NCBI GenBank assembly: GCA_963693085.1 | Contig: OY856409.1 | Coordinates: forward strand, 1,337,160,915-1,337,224,914 | Direction of reading: 5' to 3' | DNA from: Alisma plantago-aquatica | Taxonomy: Eukaryota; Streptophyta; Magnoliopsida; Alismatales; Alismataceae | Length of the DNA stretch: 64,000 bases | Part shown: in pieces, positions 45,905 to 57,243 of the stretch | Layout of the letters: every line of letters begins with the position of its first letter | Numbering within the stretch: position 1 is the stretch's first letter | Made by a program: the position numbers and the translations under genes | Notes under the pieces: model-generated | What the model saw: only the letters and a program-made list of their open reading frames with translations | The model's database searches: none | What the model was told of the DNA's origin: nothing

Positions 45905-47760
45905 ATGATAACCATGCGGTCTAATGCTCCTCACTGCATTTTTTTTATTAAGTGGCAGCCATCTTCTGCCTTTCATGGGACTACCCCTTTATGTATTTTA
46001 CGACCTAACAAGGAACCTTTTGTTGTTCCTCTTTGTGTGTTTGGTTGCGCTACATTTGTTCATTATTTGATCCACGTGCCGAGAAGTTGTCTCCTCGCAC
46101 AGTTCACACCGTCTTTTTGGGATACTCTCCCACAGAGAAGGGATAGAGATGTTACTGCCCTTGTCTTCCTCATCTTTTTTTTTGTTGACATTACTTTACA
46201 TGAGTCTACTCTGTTCTTTAGTGACTCTTTTCAGAGTGAGGGGGAGCACAATTCTAATAGTATCGTTGAGCATGAGAGAGAGCCACCACTTCCTATGCCA
46301 TGTGATGAGACTGTTCTCGATACCACCCACACTTCACCACTACCACCACCTACTCCTACATCGATTCAACCTTTCCAAATGGTTTACACCAAGCGAGCAA
46401 GGCATCACTAAGAGGATGTAGTGTCACCAGTCCAACAGATTGCCTCCCTATCTTTAGACATTCCTGAGGTAACCGTTCCTACTGAGAGTTCTCTTGATGC
46501 TTCAGTTTCAGACTTACAACTTTCAGTTGCAGCTCGTAAAGGTGTTCGCTCTTGCACTATACGTCATCCACTTGCAAATGTTTGTGGTCTGTCTCATCCA
46601 TCACTAGCAGCGCGCACGTTTGCTCTTTAGCTTGACTCTACGGTTGTTCCTCGCTACTATACAGAAGCAACCTGACATGATGGATGGGTCCAGGCTATGG
46701 ACAATGAGATGGCAGTTCTTCATGAGAACTCCACCTGGGACTTGGTGGATCTTCTTCCTAGCAAGTTTGTTGTAGGTTGCCGATAGGCTTATACTGTGAA
46801 ACAAAAACTAGATGGTTCCATTGATTGCTTGAAGGTTTGCTTGGTGGCAAAGTGGTACACTCAAACACATGGCGTAAACTTCTTTGAGACTTTCTCTCCA
46901 GTTGCTCGACTCAATTCTGAGCAGATCCTTATCTCTATTACTACTCATTTCAACTGGCCTCTTCTTTAGTTGGACGTCGACAATGCTTTTTTTCATGATG
47001 AACTACTTGAGGAAGTATAGATGGAGCAACCTCCTGGGCATGTTGCTCAGGGGGAGTGTCAAAAGGTATGCAAGTTGAAGAAATCTTTGTATAGTCTGAA
47101 GTAGTCACCACAGGCATGGTTTGATAAGTTTAGGGTTGCACATACAGTTTGGCTTCATCCGGTCCTCTACTAATCATTCCTTATTTGTGTATAAGTTTTC
47201 AAGTGGCACTATTTTTATAGTTTATGTAGATGATATTGTCATCACATGTGACGACTCCACTGGCATTTTACAACTCAAGAAATGGTTGTAAACACAGTTT
47301 CAGACAAAAGATCTGGGTAATCTCTGCTATTTTCTTGGAATTGAAGTTCTACGTTCAAAAAAGGGCACAAACTTCTCTCAGCGCAAATATGTTCTAGACC
47401 TCTTTGCAAAGACAGGCATGGCATAGTGCAAACCCATCTCCACGCATATGGATTATCATACCAAGACGTCTAATTCTGATGGCAGTGATTTTTCTGATCC
47501 AACAAAGTATAGAAGGATTGTAGGGAAACTGAATTACTTGACGGTTACTCGGCTTGATATCTCTTATGTTGTGGGAGTAGTGAGCCGGTTCATGATGCGC
47601 CCAAGATGTCACACTGGATGCCAGTCACCCGGATTCTACGTTGTCAAAGGATCGCCTGGGAAGGGTCTTACTTATTTTACAGGGAAAAGTCTCATACATA
47701 CATCCTTGAAGCTCATTGGATTCAAATACACTCACAGCTAAGTTTTGTACAAGATGTATA
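45905..47760 (+). pseudogene. integrase end, RT and RNase H of the older Copia element
   Basis: The integrase C-terminal text (KWQPSSAFHGTTPLCILRP; PLCVFGCATFVHYL) resumes at about 45945. Polyprotein linker follows (GVRSCTIRHPLANVCGLSH). RT runs from about 46690: STWDLVDLLPSKFVVGCR, THGVNFFETFSPVARLNS, KVCKLKKSLYSLK. The YVDDI box is near 47225 and MDYHTK...RRIVGKLNYLTVTR is near 47450. Many stops sit where Trp or Gln is expected (TGG or CAG to TAG), consistent with cytosine deamination decay. Confidence 0.83.
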
Positions 47761-48045
47761 TAACACAAGTGCTACATAGGTATATTGACAAAATTAGAAA
47801 ATCATGTGATTGGTATGTAACATATCGATCTTCATGTATTCCTATGACCTCTATGACAATACAAAGATTCAAAACACTATAGGTTAGTATGGGCTATATT
47901 ACTCAGATGCTTTGTTAATTGTGCATTGTCTTCTAGTGCCAGCCTCTTACATGGCACTAATGTGCAAGTATCCTTCTATTGCACAATGAATCATCTCTAC
48001 AGATGATCCTTGTAGATTTCACTTCTCGGTTTCTTCTAGTCTCTC

Positions 48046-49395
48046 TTTTTAATGTGTACCTCTCAAAGGTATGGCGCCTTGTAAGGTCTTGAATTAATTT
48101 CCATATTTTAAGTTATTTCTTTTGTTGAAGAATTTGCTATGACTACTTGGATCTACTTTCTATCAAATAAATCTCAATTTCTTTAAGCAATTGTAATTTT
48201 TTGATGAAACAAAGAGCAAATTCCTTGTACCTGTTCTGTCCTTCGGTAATGCATAATTCAATGAGATCTAAGACTATTTTGTATTCATAATGAGATTTTT
48301 CTCAAAACGACATCGTCTTACCCTTCCCATCAAATTGGAGTTTTCTAATGAAAATTACCATCCCATCCGTGCTTCTAGGACTACCACGTTTTACTCTCGT
48401 GTATCCAACCAATATTGGCATGATTCTCTTTCTACTGCAAGCTAGTTGCTATATAAAATGGTTTGAGAATAAAATCTCTTTTGAAATTATAAATCCAGCA
48501 TATCGTATTAGCCAGCTCAGTGAAGAAGCTGCATAGTATTATGGCCTACATGAATTGACTCTTCAACATGCCACTCGTGTGCTCATGTTTATGACAACAA
48601 AGCCGTAATTGTTCATTAAAATACTAAACACACAAACGAGGATTGTCATTTTGTCAGGGAGGTTGTTCTGTCCAAGAAATTCGCACTCCTGTTAAGTCTG
48701 AAGATCAAGCGGCAAATCTTTTTAATGTGTACCTCCCAAAGGTATGGCGCCTTGTAAGGTCTTGAGTCAATTTTCATATTTTAAGTTACTTCTTTTGTTG
48801 AAGAATTTGCTACGACTACTTGGATCTACTTTCTATCAAATAAATCTCAAGTTCTTTAAGCAATTGTAATTTTTTGATGAAATAAAGACCAAATTTCTTG
48901 TACCTGTTCTGTCCTTCAGTAATGCATATATTCGATGAGATCTAAGACTATTTTGTATTCATAATGAGATTTTTCTCAAAACGAGTCGTCTTACCCTTCC
49001 CATCAGATTGGAGTTTTCTAATGAAAATTACCATTCCATCCATGCTTCTAGGACTACTGTGTTTTACTCTCGTGTATCCAACCAATATTGGCATGATTCT
49101 CTTTCTACTGCAAGCTAGTTGCTTTATAAAATGGTTTGAGAATAAAATCTCTTTTGAAATTATAAATCCAGCATATCATATTAGCCAGCTCAGTGAAGAA
49201 GCTGTATAGTATTATGGCCTACATGAATTGATTCTTCAACATGCCACTCGTGTGCTCATGTTTATGACAACAAAGCCGTAATTGTTCATTGATATATTAA
49301 ACACGCAAACGAGGATTGTCATTTTGTCAGGGAGGTTGTTCTGTCCAAGAAATTCGCACTCCTGTTAAGTCTGAAGATCAAGCGGCTAATCTGTT
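48046..49395 (+). repeat. 670-bp tandem duplication in the Copia RNase H region
   Basis: Units start CTTTTTAATGTGTACCTC at about 48046 and 48717. Each includes AAAATTACCATYCCATCC text and ends in RNase H remnants. In the right frame these read DNKAVIVH, NEDCHFVREVV and EIRTPVKSEDQAANLF. Divergence between copies is a few per cent. After the second copy the RNase H tail continues to YYTAYHYI and a stop near 49490. Confidence 0.8.
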
Positions 49396-49499
49396 CACCA
49401 ATTCATTGGTGAAAAAAGATCTTACTACATTGACTGCCCAGTATGGCATGATAGATAACCCTGTCTACTATACAGCGTATCACTACATATAGGGCTGTT

Positions 49500-49898
49500 C
49501 ACTAGCTTGTAAGACCCATAAAGGAGACCTCTAGTGAGACCCTAGTTTGCAGTCTCAACAAAGCCTTCATAAATCAAGTTGGCTCTCGAAAAAAGAGTTA
49601 GGCCTGGATATCGATATATCACAGCTTCAAGAGAGGATTTAATACAGATTAATTTGATAGCATAAGTGTTTAATATGTTCCTTGACTTTTTTGCGATCAG
49701 TAGTGTTTGTTTCATTTCAACAATTACTGTAAAGAAGATGGCAAGAGTTCACAAGTGAGGTTTTCCATGCAAAGACAGTTTGCATAGGTGTGTGTGATTT
49801 CCAGTCAATATGCTACATACAATTAAAATGTGATGAACTGGATTTAGAAGCAACGCAAGAATATAGTAACAAAATACTTAATTGAGTAAAACAATTAC
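49500..49898 (-). other. intron sequence next to the translocator exon
   Basis: No gene or clear mobile element. I could not identify a 3' LTR of the older Copia here. Confidence 0.45.
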
Positions 49899-50347
49899 CT
49901 CCATAATAAACAGCTGCTTGGCCACTGCTATAATGAGATAATGCACCAAAAAGATTTGTGTTAAATGCCAAAGCAAAAGCTGATAGCACGGCTGGGGCTC
50001 CAGAGGCCAAATGCATAGCAAGAAAGGCAGAGTACAACGCTCCTACATGTCCAGTCTGACTTGCGAATAGATAATGGATAAGAAAATAGGAAGCCTGAAG
50101 AGCACAAAAAGCTGCAGGCCAGCTAAGAGAGAGTGACTGCAGCAGCTTAGCAACACAGCTAGAAATCCATGCTACTATACCAAAATTGGTTAGCTGGTTT
50201 GCCATCCCAACTAGAACTGCAAACCAAGACAATGTATCCCACGCTGATTTCTCATTTAAGCAATCGTCCCAATCAAGAACGCCTGTAAGGAGAAGAATAG
50301 AGAGACCCAGCATAGCTGCCACCACACTTGCAATGCCCAAAGCATCC
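49899..50347 (-). CDS. DIT2: chloroplast dicarboxylate translocator, internal exon
   Basis: Exon of 449 bp between acceptor CAACAG|GG (50348) and donor GGAG|GTAATT (49898). Translation: GDALGIASVVAAMLGLSILL at the start, then LDWDDCLNEKSAWDTLSWFA, HYLFASQTGHVGALYSAFLA and NTNLFGALSHYSSGQAAVYY. These are hallmark stretches of plastid DiT carriers (DASS family), with several hydrophobic transmembrane helices and the conserved SEKSAWD-like and FASQTGHVGA segments. No stop or frameshift. Phases fit both neighbours (FG-DALG across the upstream junction; YYG-AGYV downstream). Confidence 0.9.
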
Positions 50348-50794
50348 CTGTTGAAAGGTTATATTTAGTAACTTGAAGTCTCCAAGAAGTAGCAGATGAA
50401 ATCTCTGCTAGATGCTACTGTCATATATGCATGCATGCATTAGATCACAAGCTTAACAAGCACTCAGGTAACAGCCTTTGTTTTATTCTATTTTATTCTA
50501 ATTTTTAGGGGTAGGGGGGACGTCTATCATTATAAAGCTATTTGCAATTATAAACCAAATATCTGCTTTGTCATAAGATGGTTCAGAGCATGGAACAAGA
50601 CTTTGACTTGGAGTCGACTTCGACAAGTGTGGAAGTGGAAGTTTGTAGAAACATCGAGGAAACTTTGAGGACTTCTACAACAAAACTTCAAGGCATCTTT
50701 GACAAATATCAAGCAAAAAATAGTGATTTCATGATAAAAAATGATAGATTTCATCAAATCAAACTTTAAAACAAAATATATGTTTATATATAGC

Positions 50795-51568
50795 CAAGGT
50801 TGTAAAACGTGTGAGGCGTAACGAGGGGTTTTTGTCTCAGTGAGGCGAGGCGAGGCGTAAGCCTCAAAATATGTGTGAGGCGGTTATTAAAAATAAATTT
50901 ATACATGTATTTACACATATATATGTGTGTCTGTTATGTATATGAATGTGTGTATAACAAAAATAGGCATACAAGCATAAAAATATGAAATAGAAATTAA
51001 TTCTGAAACTTAATAATGATAATAGAGACTAAAGACCCACCGCAATACAAAAAAAATATGTAAAAAAATAACAAGATATCAATTCTTTATACTACTAGAA
51101 TAAAAGATGTTGATAGAAATATTAAAGGAGAAAATTTCAAATTAGTAGGAACAAGGAACCAAAATTAGTTGACAATGATATGAAATTCACTGACATAGTG
51201 TACAAGAAGGTAGCAAACAAAGAGAAATTAAAAAATGAAGATTGAAAGATGTCATTCGAGAAATGATGATTAAATTTTTATTAACGAAAATAACAATTAA
51301 CTACAAGAACCTTGATTTTTTAAAGAAAGTGTTTGTAATAATCTTAAAAGTAGACAATTTGGTGGTTAACATAAGACGTTATCATCCAAAATTGAGCCGT
51401 GTGCCTTAGCTAAGCCTCAAACCTCAGTTCTTTGAGGCGGGCCTCACACATTGTGAGGCGTAAGCTTCAGTCCAGGACACCGAGGCGTAAGCCTCGAGGT
51501 GCATTTGGGATAGCCCCGCCAAGAGCCGTAACCCTCAAGAGCCTCAAGGTGGGTTTTTTATTACGATG
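50795..51568. mobile_element. hAT-like element, TSD TATATAGC, copy 1
   Basis: The ends CAAGGTTGTAAAACG and, inverted, CATCGTAATAAAAAAC are flanked by the 8-bp repeat TATATAGC (50787-50794 and 51569-51576). Both subterminal regions are packed with the palindromic word GAGGCGTAAGCCTC. No transposase is present. Confidence 0.82.
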
Positions 51569-51942
51569 TATATAGCCATCCATACAAGTTTAGATATGTA
51601 GAAAAACAGTCACATGCAAATGTACAAGACGTCTTAGTGTCAACTTAGACATGCATGGAAGTGGAAGTTTGTGGAAACTGGAAAGTCTAAGGAAACTTTG
51701 AGGAAGTTGTGGAGTTACACTTCGACACAAAATAAGCTAAAAGATAGTGAGATTGTGAGAGAATTTGGCATAAAATATCAAATTTTGTTAAACACATACT
51801 CGATGTATAATCTTCTATATGAAATGTTTAGAACTTAAATATGTTCTATATGTGTGGTGTTTCGTATCTATAGAAATCCCAATTGGATCACATTCTAGAA
51901 TTAACAAATATGAGTTAATTTCCTTTTCTACATATACAATGT

Positions 51943-54745
51943 CAATCAATATATTGGCTTACAAACCACTTGGCCGCCAATATAAAAAAATAACGCGAGA
52001 AATGTCATTGAGCCATCATGTTGTGAATGCACTTAGAACTAAATATATCAGTCAGAAGGATGTGTGTAGACACAGTGCTACTATGTTACTATAGTTGAAC
52101 TATATGACAGACGATAAAATTGCCTGATCTTTTCTACATATACAATGTCAATCAATATATTGGTTTACCAACCAGTTTGGCCGCCAGTATAAAAAGATAT
52201 TGGAACTTCTGATTTGGAAGAAATGTCATAAAGCCATCATGTCGTGCATGCACTTAGAACCATGGAACAAGACTTCGACTTGGAGTTGACTTCAACAAGT
52301 GTGGAAGAGGAAGTTTGTAGAAACATCGAGGAAACTTCGAGAACTTCTACAACCAAACTTCGACGCATCTTTGACAAATATTAAGCTAAAAATAGTGATT
52401 TCATGATGAAAATTGATAGATTTCATCAAATCTAGCTTAAAAACAAAATATATGTTTGTATATAGCCAAGGTTGTAAAATGAGTGAGGCGTAACGAGGGG
52501 TTTTTATCTCAGTGAGGCGAGGTGTAAGCCTCAAAATATGTGAGGCGGTCATAAAAATAAATTTATACATGTATTTACACATATATATGTGTCTGTTATG
52601 TATATGAATGTGTATAACAAAAATAGGTATATACAAGCACAAAAATATGAAATAGAAATTAATTCTGAAACTTAATAATGATAATAGAGACTAAAGACCC
52701 ACCACAATACAAAAATAAATATATAAAACAAAAACAAGATATCAATTCTTTATACTACTAGAATAAAAGATGTTGATAGAAAAATTAAAGGAGATAAAAT
52801 TTCAAATTAGTAGGAACGAGGAACCAAAATTAGTTGACAATGATATGAAATTCACCGACATAGTGAACAAGAAGGTAGCAAACAAAGAGAAAGTAGACAA
52901 CTTGGTGGTTATCTAAGACATTATCATCCAGAATTGAGGCGTGCGCCTCAACTAAGCCTCAGAGCCTCAGTGCTTTGAGGCGGGCCTTAGACATTGTGAG
53001 GCGTAAGCCTCAGTTCAGGACACCAGGCGTAAGCCTCGAGGCGCATTTGGGATAGCCCGGCCAAGAGGCATAAGCCTCAAGAGCCTCAAGGTGGGTTTTT
53101 TATTACGATGTATATAGCCATCCATACAAGTTTAGATATGTAGAAAAACAATCACATGTAAATATACAAGACATCTTAGTGTCAACTTAGACATGCATGG
53201 AAGTGGAAGTTTGTGGAAATTGGAAAGTCTAAGGAAACTTTGAGGAAGTTGTGGACTAACAATGCGACACAAAATAAGCTAAAAGATAGTGAGATTGTGA
53301 GAGAATTTGGTATAAAATATCAAATTTTGGTAAACACATACTCGATGTATAATCTTCTATATGAAATGTTTAGAACTTAAATATGTTCTATATATGTGGT
53401 GTTTTGTATCTATAGAAATCCTAATTGGATCACATTGTAGAATTTAAAAATATGAGTTAATTTCCAAATACTTCAATTTGTAAAAAGGGGGAAAAGTAAG
53501 AGAAGTGAAATGGTATTAGGTCTACACCAAATTTTGCAAAACATGTGGAAATCTAGTAGAAGAATAAGCTTATCATTCCTCTCTAGTTAGAAACCAAAGA
53601 AATGGTCATCTCAACATCAAAAATGGTTTCCTACAAGTTTCTTTATGCCTTCACTATGTGTGCAACAATAATAACTACAAAGATCATTGCGAAGATGGGA
53701 GGTTTTGAGCTAGCTGGGTTGATTTCATCACCAACTAGGTTGAATTCATTGACACATGTCAACAAGTAGGCAACCAATGAGGCAAGGAAGTTTACCATGT
53801 TTCGACATCGACAGGCATAGACATATGTAACATCGAGGATATATCGCCAGATGTCGAGGATGTTTAGTACCATGGTTCAGAGTACAACCTCCGATGTTGT
53901 ACATGCCTATTGAGGCTTGTTAAAGAGAGACAACGAGTAATTACATTCATTTATCCCATTATTTGACAACCCCTGGAGTGCCTATAAGTGGCCAAGGGCT
54001 GGATAATGGAAAACTTATTCAGCTTGTCTCAGTTTATTCTGCAATTTCCATTTGCCCAAAGACAAATTTTTCTCTCAATTTTCAAACTATTGCAGCTAGT
54101 CCCTGCCACAGTTAATTTTGACATGTAGACAGTTAAGTAACCTAAATCTCAGTTATGTCCGTAATTTGTCACTTATGCGAATATGGTAATAACTTCCAAT
54201 TCGCCACTAACCTAACAAGAAAAAAGTTTTCCTACAAGAAGAAATGACATATGTAAGTATACTGCCAAATAGTAAGCATGATACTACAATCACAAATATG
54301 CGCATAAACGACTCATATATTATTTTAATATAGAAAGCTGAGTTATATGCATGATATAATGAGTACTATTGTTTGAGAAGCAGGCATAGAGAGAATCAAT
54401 TAACAAAAAAAAAGATGCTATTGCCACTGAATATTGAAAAGCGTGTGTAGGAGAGGTCAATGAGGATGCGAGACGAATCCACTCATACAATTGAAGCAAT
54501 AGAATAGGACACCCAAACTTGAGTAATTCCAATATGAAATTCTATTGTCTGTCATATAGTCCAACTATAGTAACATAGTAGCACTGCTTTTACACACATC
54601 CTTGTGACTGATTTATGTAGTTCTAACTTCTAAGTGCATGCACGACATGATGGCTCTATGACATTTCTTCCAAATCGGAAGTTCCGATATCTTTGTATAT
54701 TGGCGGCCAAACTGGCTGGTAAACCAATATATTGATTGATGAGAC
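51943..54745. repeat. dispersed and inverted repeat (about 200 bp)
   Basis: AATCAATATATTGG...TTGGCCGCCA and following text occur at 51943-52125 and 52135-52260 (plus) and inverted at 54535-54745. The inverted pair brackets 2.4 kb. The inverted copy matches through GTGCTACTATGTTACTATAG. No coding sequence; the origin is unclear. Confidence 0.7.
52467..53110. mobile_element. hAT-like element, TSD TATATAGC, copy 2
   Basis: Same element as at 50795, carried along in the duplication, with flanking TATATAGC at 52459-52466 and 53111-53118. Shorter by internal deletion. Confidence 0.82.
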
Positions 54746-55334
54746 CCTAGACATTTCTTAAATCATAGTCGCTTGCCTGTGACAAGCCCCCAAGGCCAAT
54801 ATTTGTAACAACACATGAAACCCTAGACCTAAGGCGATCATAATATTGCTAATAAAAAAGAATTATAATATTGCCAAATAAAAAAGTAAAAGATAAGAAT
54901 TATGACCAAGTACAATAACTCGGTAAATTGCACTTCAGTCCCTACATAGAAATGTAACGCAGAATAAGGCTAAATATAAACGGCGTCCATGTTGCTTCAC
55001 ATGGTTGTTACCTTGCCAATGTTGTCATACATTCTACATCTAGGAAATGTTTGCAACAATTATAAATATTAGTGTATGGACCTGGAATAGGGAAGCCCCT
55101 TGGACAAGTTAGTGCAGCAAGATTTGTGTTAAAATTGTTTATGCTTTGTATCAGGTGTTAGGCATTGAATCATAGGTGTTGCCGATGCCAACATGGTTGC
55201 GATTGGAGCTCAGATAGTGATGATAAGGCGTCAGGGTTCAGTCCATCTCTCTCTTTCTTAATCTTTAACAAACTATTAGAATGCAAATAGAAGCATTCCA
55301 TATAATCACCACAAATATGAAAGGAACCCAAAGA
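53470..55334. other. intron sequence without recognisable gene
   Basis: Apart from the inverted repeat at 54535-54745, I see AT-rich sequence with no supported gene. The small minus-strand frames (for example 53643-53873) have no known motif. Confidence 0.5.
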
Positions 55335-55339
55335 CCCCT

Positions 55340-55507
55340 TGTTGCGGGCGAGACGTGCGATCGGGCGAGACGTGCGATCAGTTGCACAAGGCAACGTGAG
55401 AACCCAAAGGGGGCTCTCCTCTTTATTTATATAAAGGGGTAAATTACACATAGGTACAGCAGTAGAATAAATTAGAGAATAAAGACATATAACAAGATAT
55501 ATTAACA
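55340..55507 (-). repeat. 3' LTR of the young Copia
   Basis: 168 bp, differing from the other LTR at one site (CAGTTGCAC here, CTGTTGCAC there). A direct GGGCGAGACGTGCGATC duplication is inside it. It contains TTTATATAAA, a TATA-like palindrome. Confidence 0.95.
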
Positions 55508-55523
55508 CTCCCCCTCAAGCTGG
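55508..55523 (-). other. polypurine tract of the young Copia
   Basis: On the minus strand CCAGCTTGAGGGGGAG abuts the LTR start TGTTAATATATC, the usual Copia arrangement. Confidence 0.93.
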
Positions 55524-56504
55524 AGTGTACACATTGTGAATGCCCAGCTTGCCACATAAATTCTGGAACACTGCTGGACCCAATGGCTTTGTCAAGATGT
55601 CAGCTAATTGATCCTCAGACTTGACATATGGTGTCACAACATTGCCATTCTTTATCTGATCTCTGATGAAGTGACAGTCAACTTCTATATGCTTTGTACG
55701 CTCATGAAAGACAGGATTCCTGGCGATATGTATAGCAGATTGATTGTCACACTTGAGTGTCATGGGAGATTGGATCGAAATCTTCAACTCAGATAGAATA
55801 GATTTGACCCATTGTAATTCACAGCATGCATGTGCCATAGCACGGTACTCAGCTTCAGTACTAGACCGCGCTACCACCTGTTGTTTCTTGCTTTTCCAAG
55901 TGATCAAATGGTCACCAAGAAAGGTGCAGTAGCCAGAAGTAGATCTCCTATCAATTTGATTGCCAGCCCAAACTGCATCTGCATAACCTGTAAGAGCCAA
56001 AGGTGATGAGGAACTCTTTGGTTTATAGTAAGTGATCCCCTTCCCAGGAGCACTTTTCAGATATCTCAGAATCCTACATACTGCTGTCCAGTGTGACTGT
56101 CGTGGTGTGCACATATGTTGACTCACCACTCCTACAGCAAAGGAAATATCGGGCCTTGTAACAGTTAGATAAATTAACTTCCCAACTATTTTCCTGTAGT
56201 GTCCTGGATCTGAATACTCAGTGTCATCATCCATCTCCTTGGTGTGATAATCCATAGGAGTGGATACTGGCTTAGAGTCAGTCATGCCTATTTCCTGTAG
56301 CAAGTCAAGCACATACTTCCTCTGAGATAGATTTATGCCTGCATGGGATCTAAGAACCTCAATCCCTAGAAAATATCTCAGTTTCCCCAGATCCTTCGTG
56401 TGAAAGTGTTTTTGTAATCCTTCCTTCACACGTGATATACCTGTAGAATCGCTGCCAGTAATCACCAATATCATCAACATAGACAGCAATAATGATAGAC
56501 CCAC
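55524..56504 (-). pseudogene. RT end and RNase H of the young Copia
   Basis: After the frameshift at the YVDD box the frame continues with VITGSDSTGISRVKEGLQK, HTKDLGKLRYFLGIEVL and YRKIVGKLIYLTVTRPDIS. RNase H follows: ALTGYADAVWAGNQIDRRST, ARSSTEAEYRAMAHACCEL, LKCDNQSAIHIARNPVFHE and VKSEDQLADILTKPLG. It ends HNVYTPA just before the PPT. The RNase H acidic residues are present and the frame itself is uninterrupted. Confidence 0.92.
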
Positions 56505-57243
56505 AAGAAGAGTTTGAATAAAATAGAGAGTGATCAGTCATGGAACGAGAAAAACCCATCTGTATAACAACATCACTGAACTTGTCAAACCAAGCTCTAG
56601 GAGATTGCTTTAGCCCATATATGGCTTTCTTCAGTTTACACACTTTCTGACACTCCCCCTGAGCAACAAAACCAGGTGGTTGCTCCATATACACCTCTTC
56701 TTGGAGATCTCCATGAAGAAAGGCATTCTTGACATCCAGCTGAAAAAGAGGCCAATCAAAGGTAGTAGCAAGAGATATAAGAATCCGCACAGAGTTCAAA
56801 CGAGCAACTGGAGAAAATGTCTCAAAGAAATCTACTCCATATGTCTGTGTGTAGCCTTTTGCAACCAATCTGGCCTTCAGCCTTTCAACAGATCCATCAG
56901 GGTTGTGTTTGACTGTGAAAACCCATCTGCAGCCCATAATTTTCTTTCCTGCAGGTAAGTCAACTAGATCCCATGTGCCATTGTCCAATAGAGCAGAAAT
57001 TTCCAGCTGCATTGTCTGTTTCCAACCACTGTCCTTCATAGCATCTAAATGATTTCTTGGTATCTTAACTGAGTCCATCCCAACAGCAAATGCACGAGCC
57101 TGTGTAGATAAGTGGGACAAACAACATACATTTGACATGGGATGTCTAATAGTACATGAACGAATACCTTTCCGGACAGCAATAGGAACATCAAGGTCAG
57201 ATGCTTCTGTAGGAGTCTCTTGAGTAGAAGACGATGGAGGAAG
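56467..57243 (-). pseudogene. reverse transcriptase of the young Copia
   Basis: Follows integrase after a single TAG at 57244-57246. It contains RKGIRSCTIRHPMSNVCCL, then LVDLPAGKKIMGCRWVFTVK, YGVDFFETFSPVARLNSVRI, LDVKNAFLHGDLQEEVYMEQ and the active-site box YVDDI at 56481-56467. One extra G follows the box and shifts the frame. The enzyme copies element RNA into DNA; this copy would end in a short wrong tail. Confidence 0.92.

Larger units (their letters stand above)
39400..49500 (+). mobile_element. decayed Copia retrotransposon (older), interrupted by a LINE
   Basis: The order is LTR end and PBS (TGGTATCAAAGC at 39765), a 1.3-kb leader, gag (41087-41880), protease/pre-integrase scraps to 42440, then a LINE on the opposite strand. 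The integrase end, RT and RNase H resume at 45905-49480. It is related to the younger Copia at 55340-60512 (shared MDYHTK, WQPSS/RQPSS and VKSEDQ text) but far older. The 5' LTR start and the 3' LTR were not located. The integrase core is missing, so sequence was deleted at or after the LINE insertion. Confidence 0.78.
33964..49898 (-). other. 15.9-kb intron of the translocator gene
   Basis: The donor is GGAG|GTAATT at 49898 (minus strand) and the acceptor TGTGCAG at 33964. The intron holds at least two LINEs, one Copia element, two hAT-like elements and one CACTA element. None of these interrupts exon sequence. Confidence 0.85.
50589..53464 (+). repeat. 1.2-1.3-kb direct duplication in the intron
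   Basis: Copy 1 (about 50589-51922) and copy 2 (about 52262-53464) both begin CATGGAACAAGACTT and end AAATATGAGTTAATTTCC. Each contains the same hAT-like element, so the element was present before duplication. Copy 2 lacks about 130 bp present near 51230-51350 of copy 1. The 340 bp between copies hold two versions of another repeat (see 51943-52260). Confidence 0.85.

Noticed and set aside
48348..49209. Two similar hydrophobic frames (62 and 81 residues)
   Set aside because: They are duplicate copies made by the 670-bp tandem duplication, and lie in a frame unrelated to the RNase H remnants.
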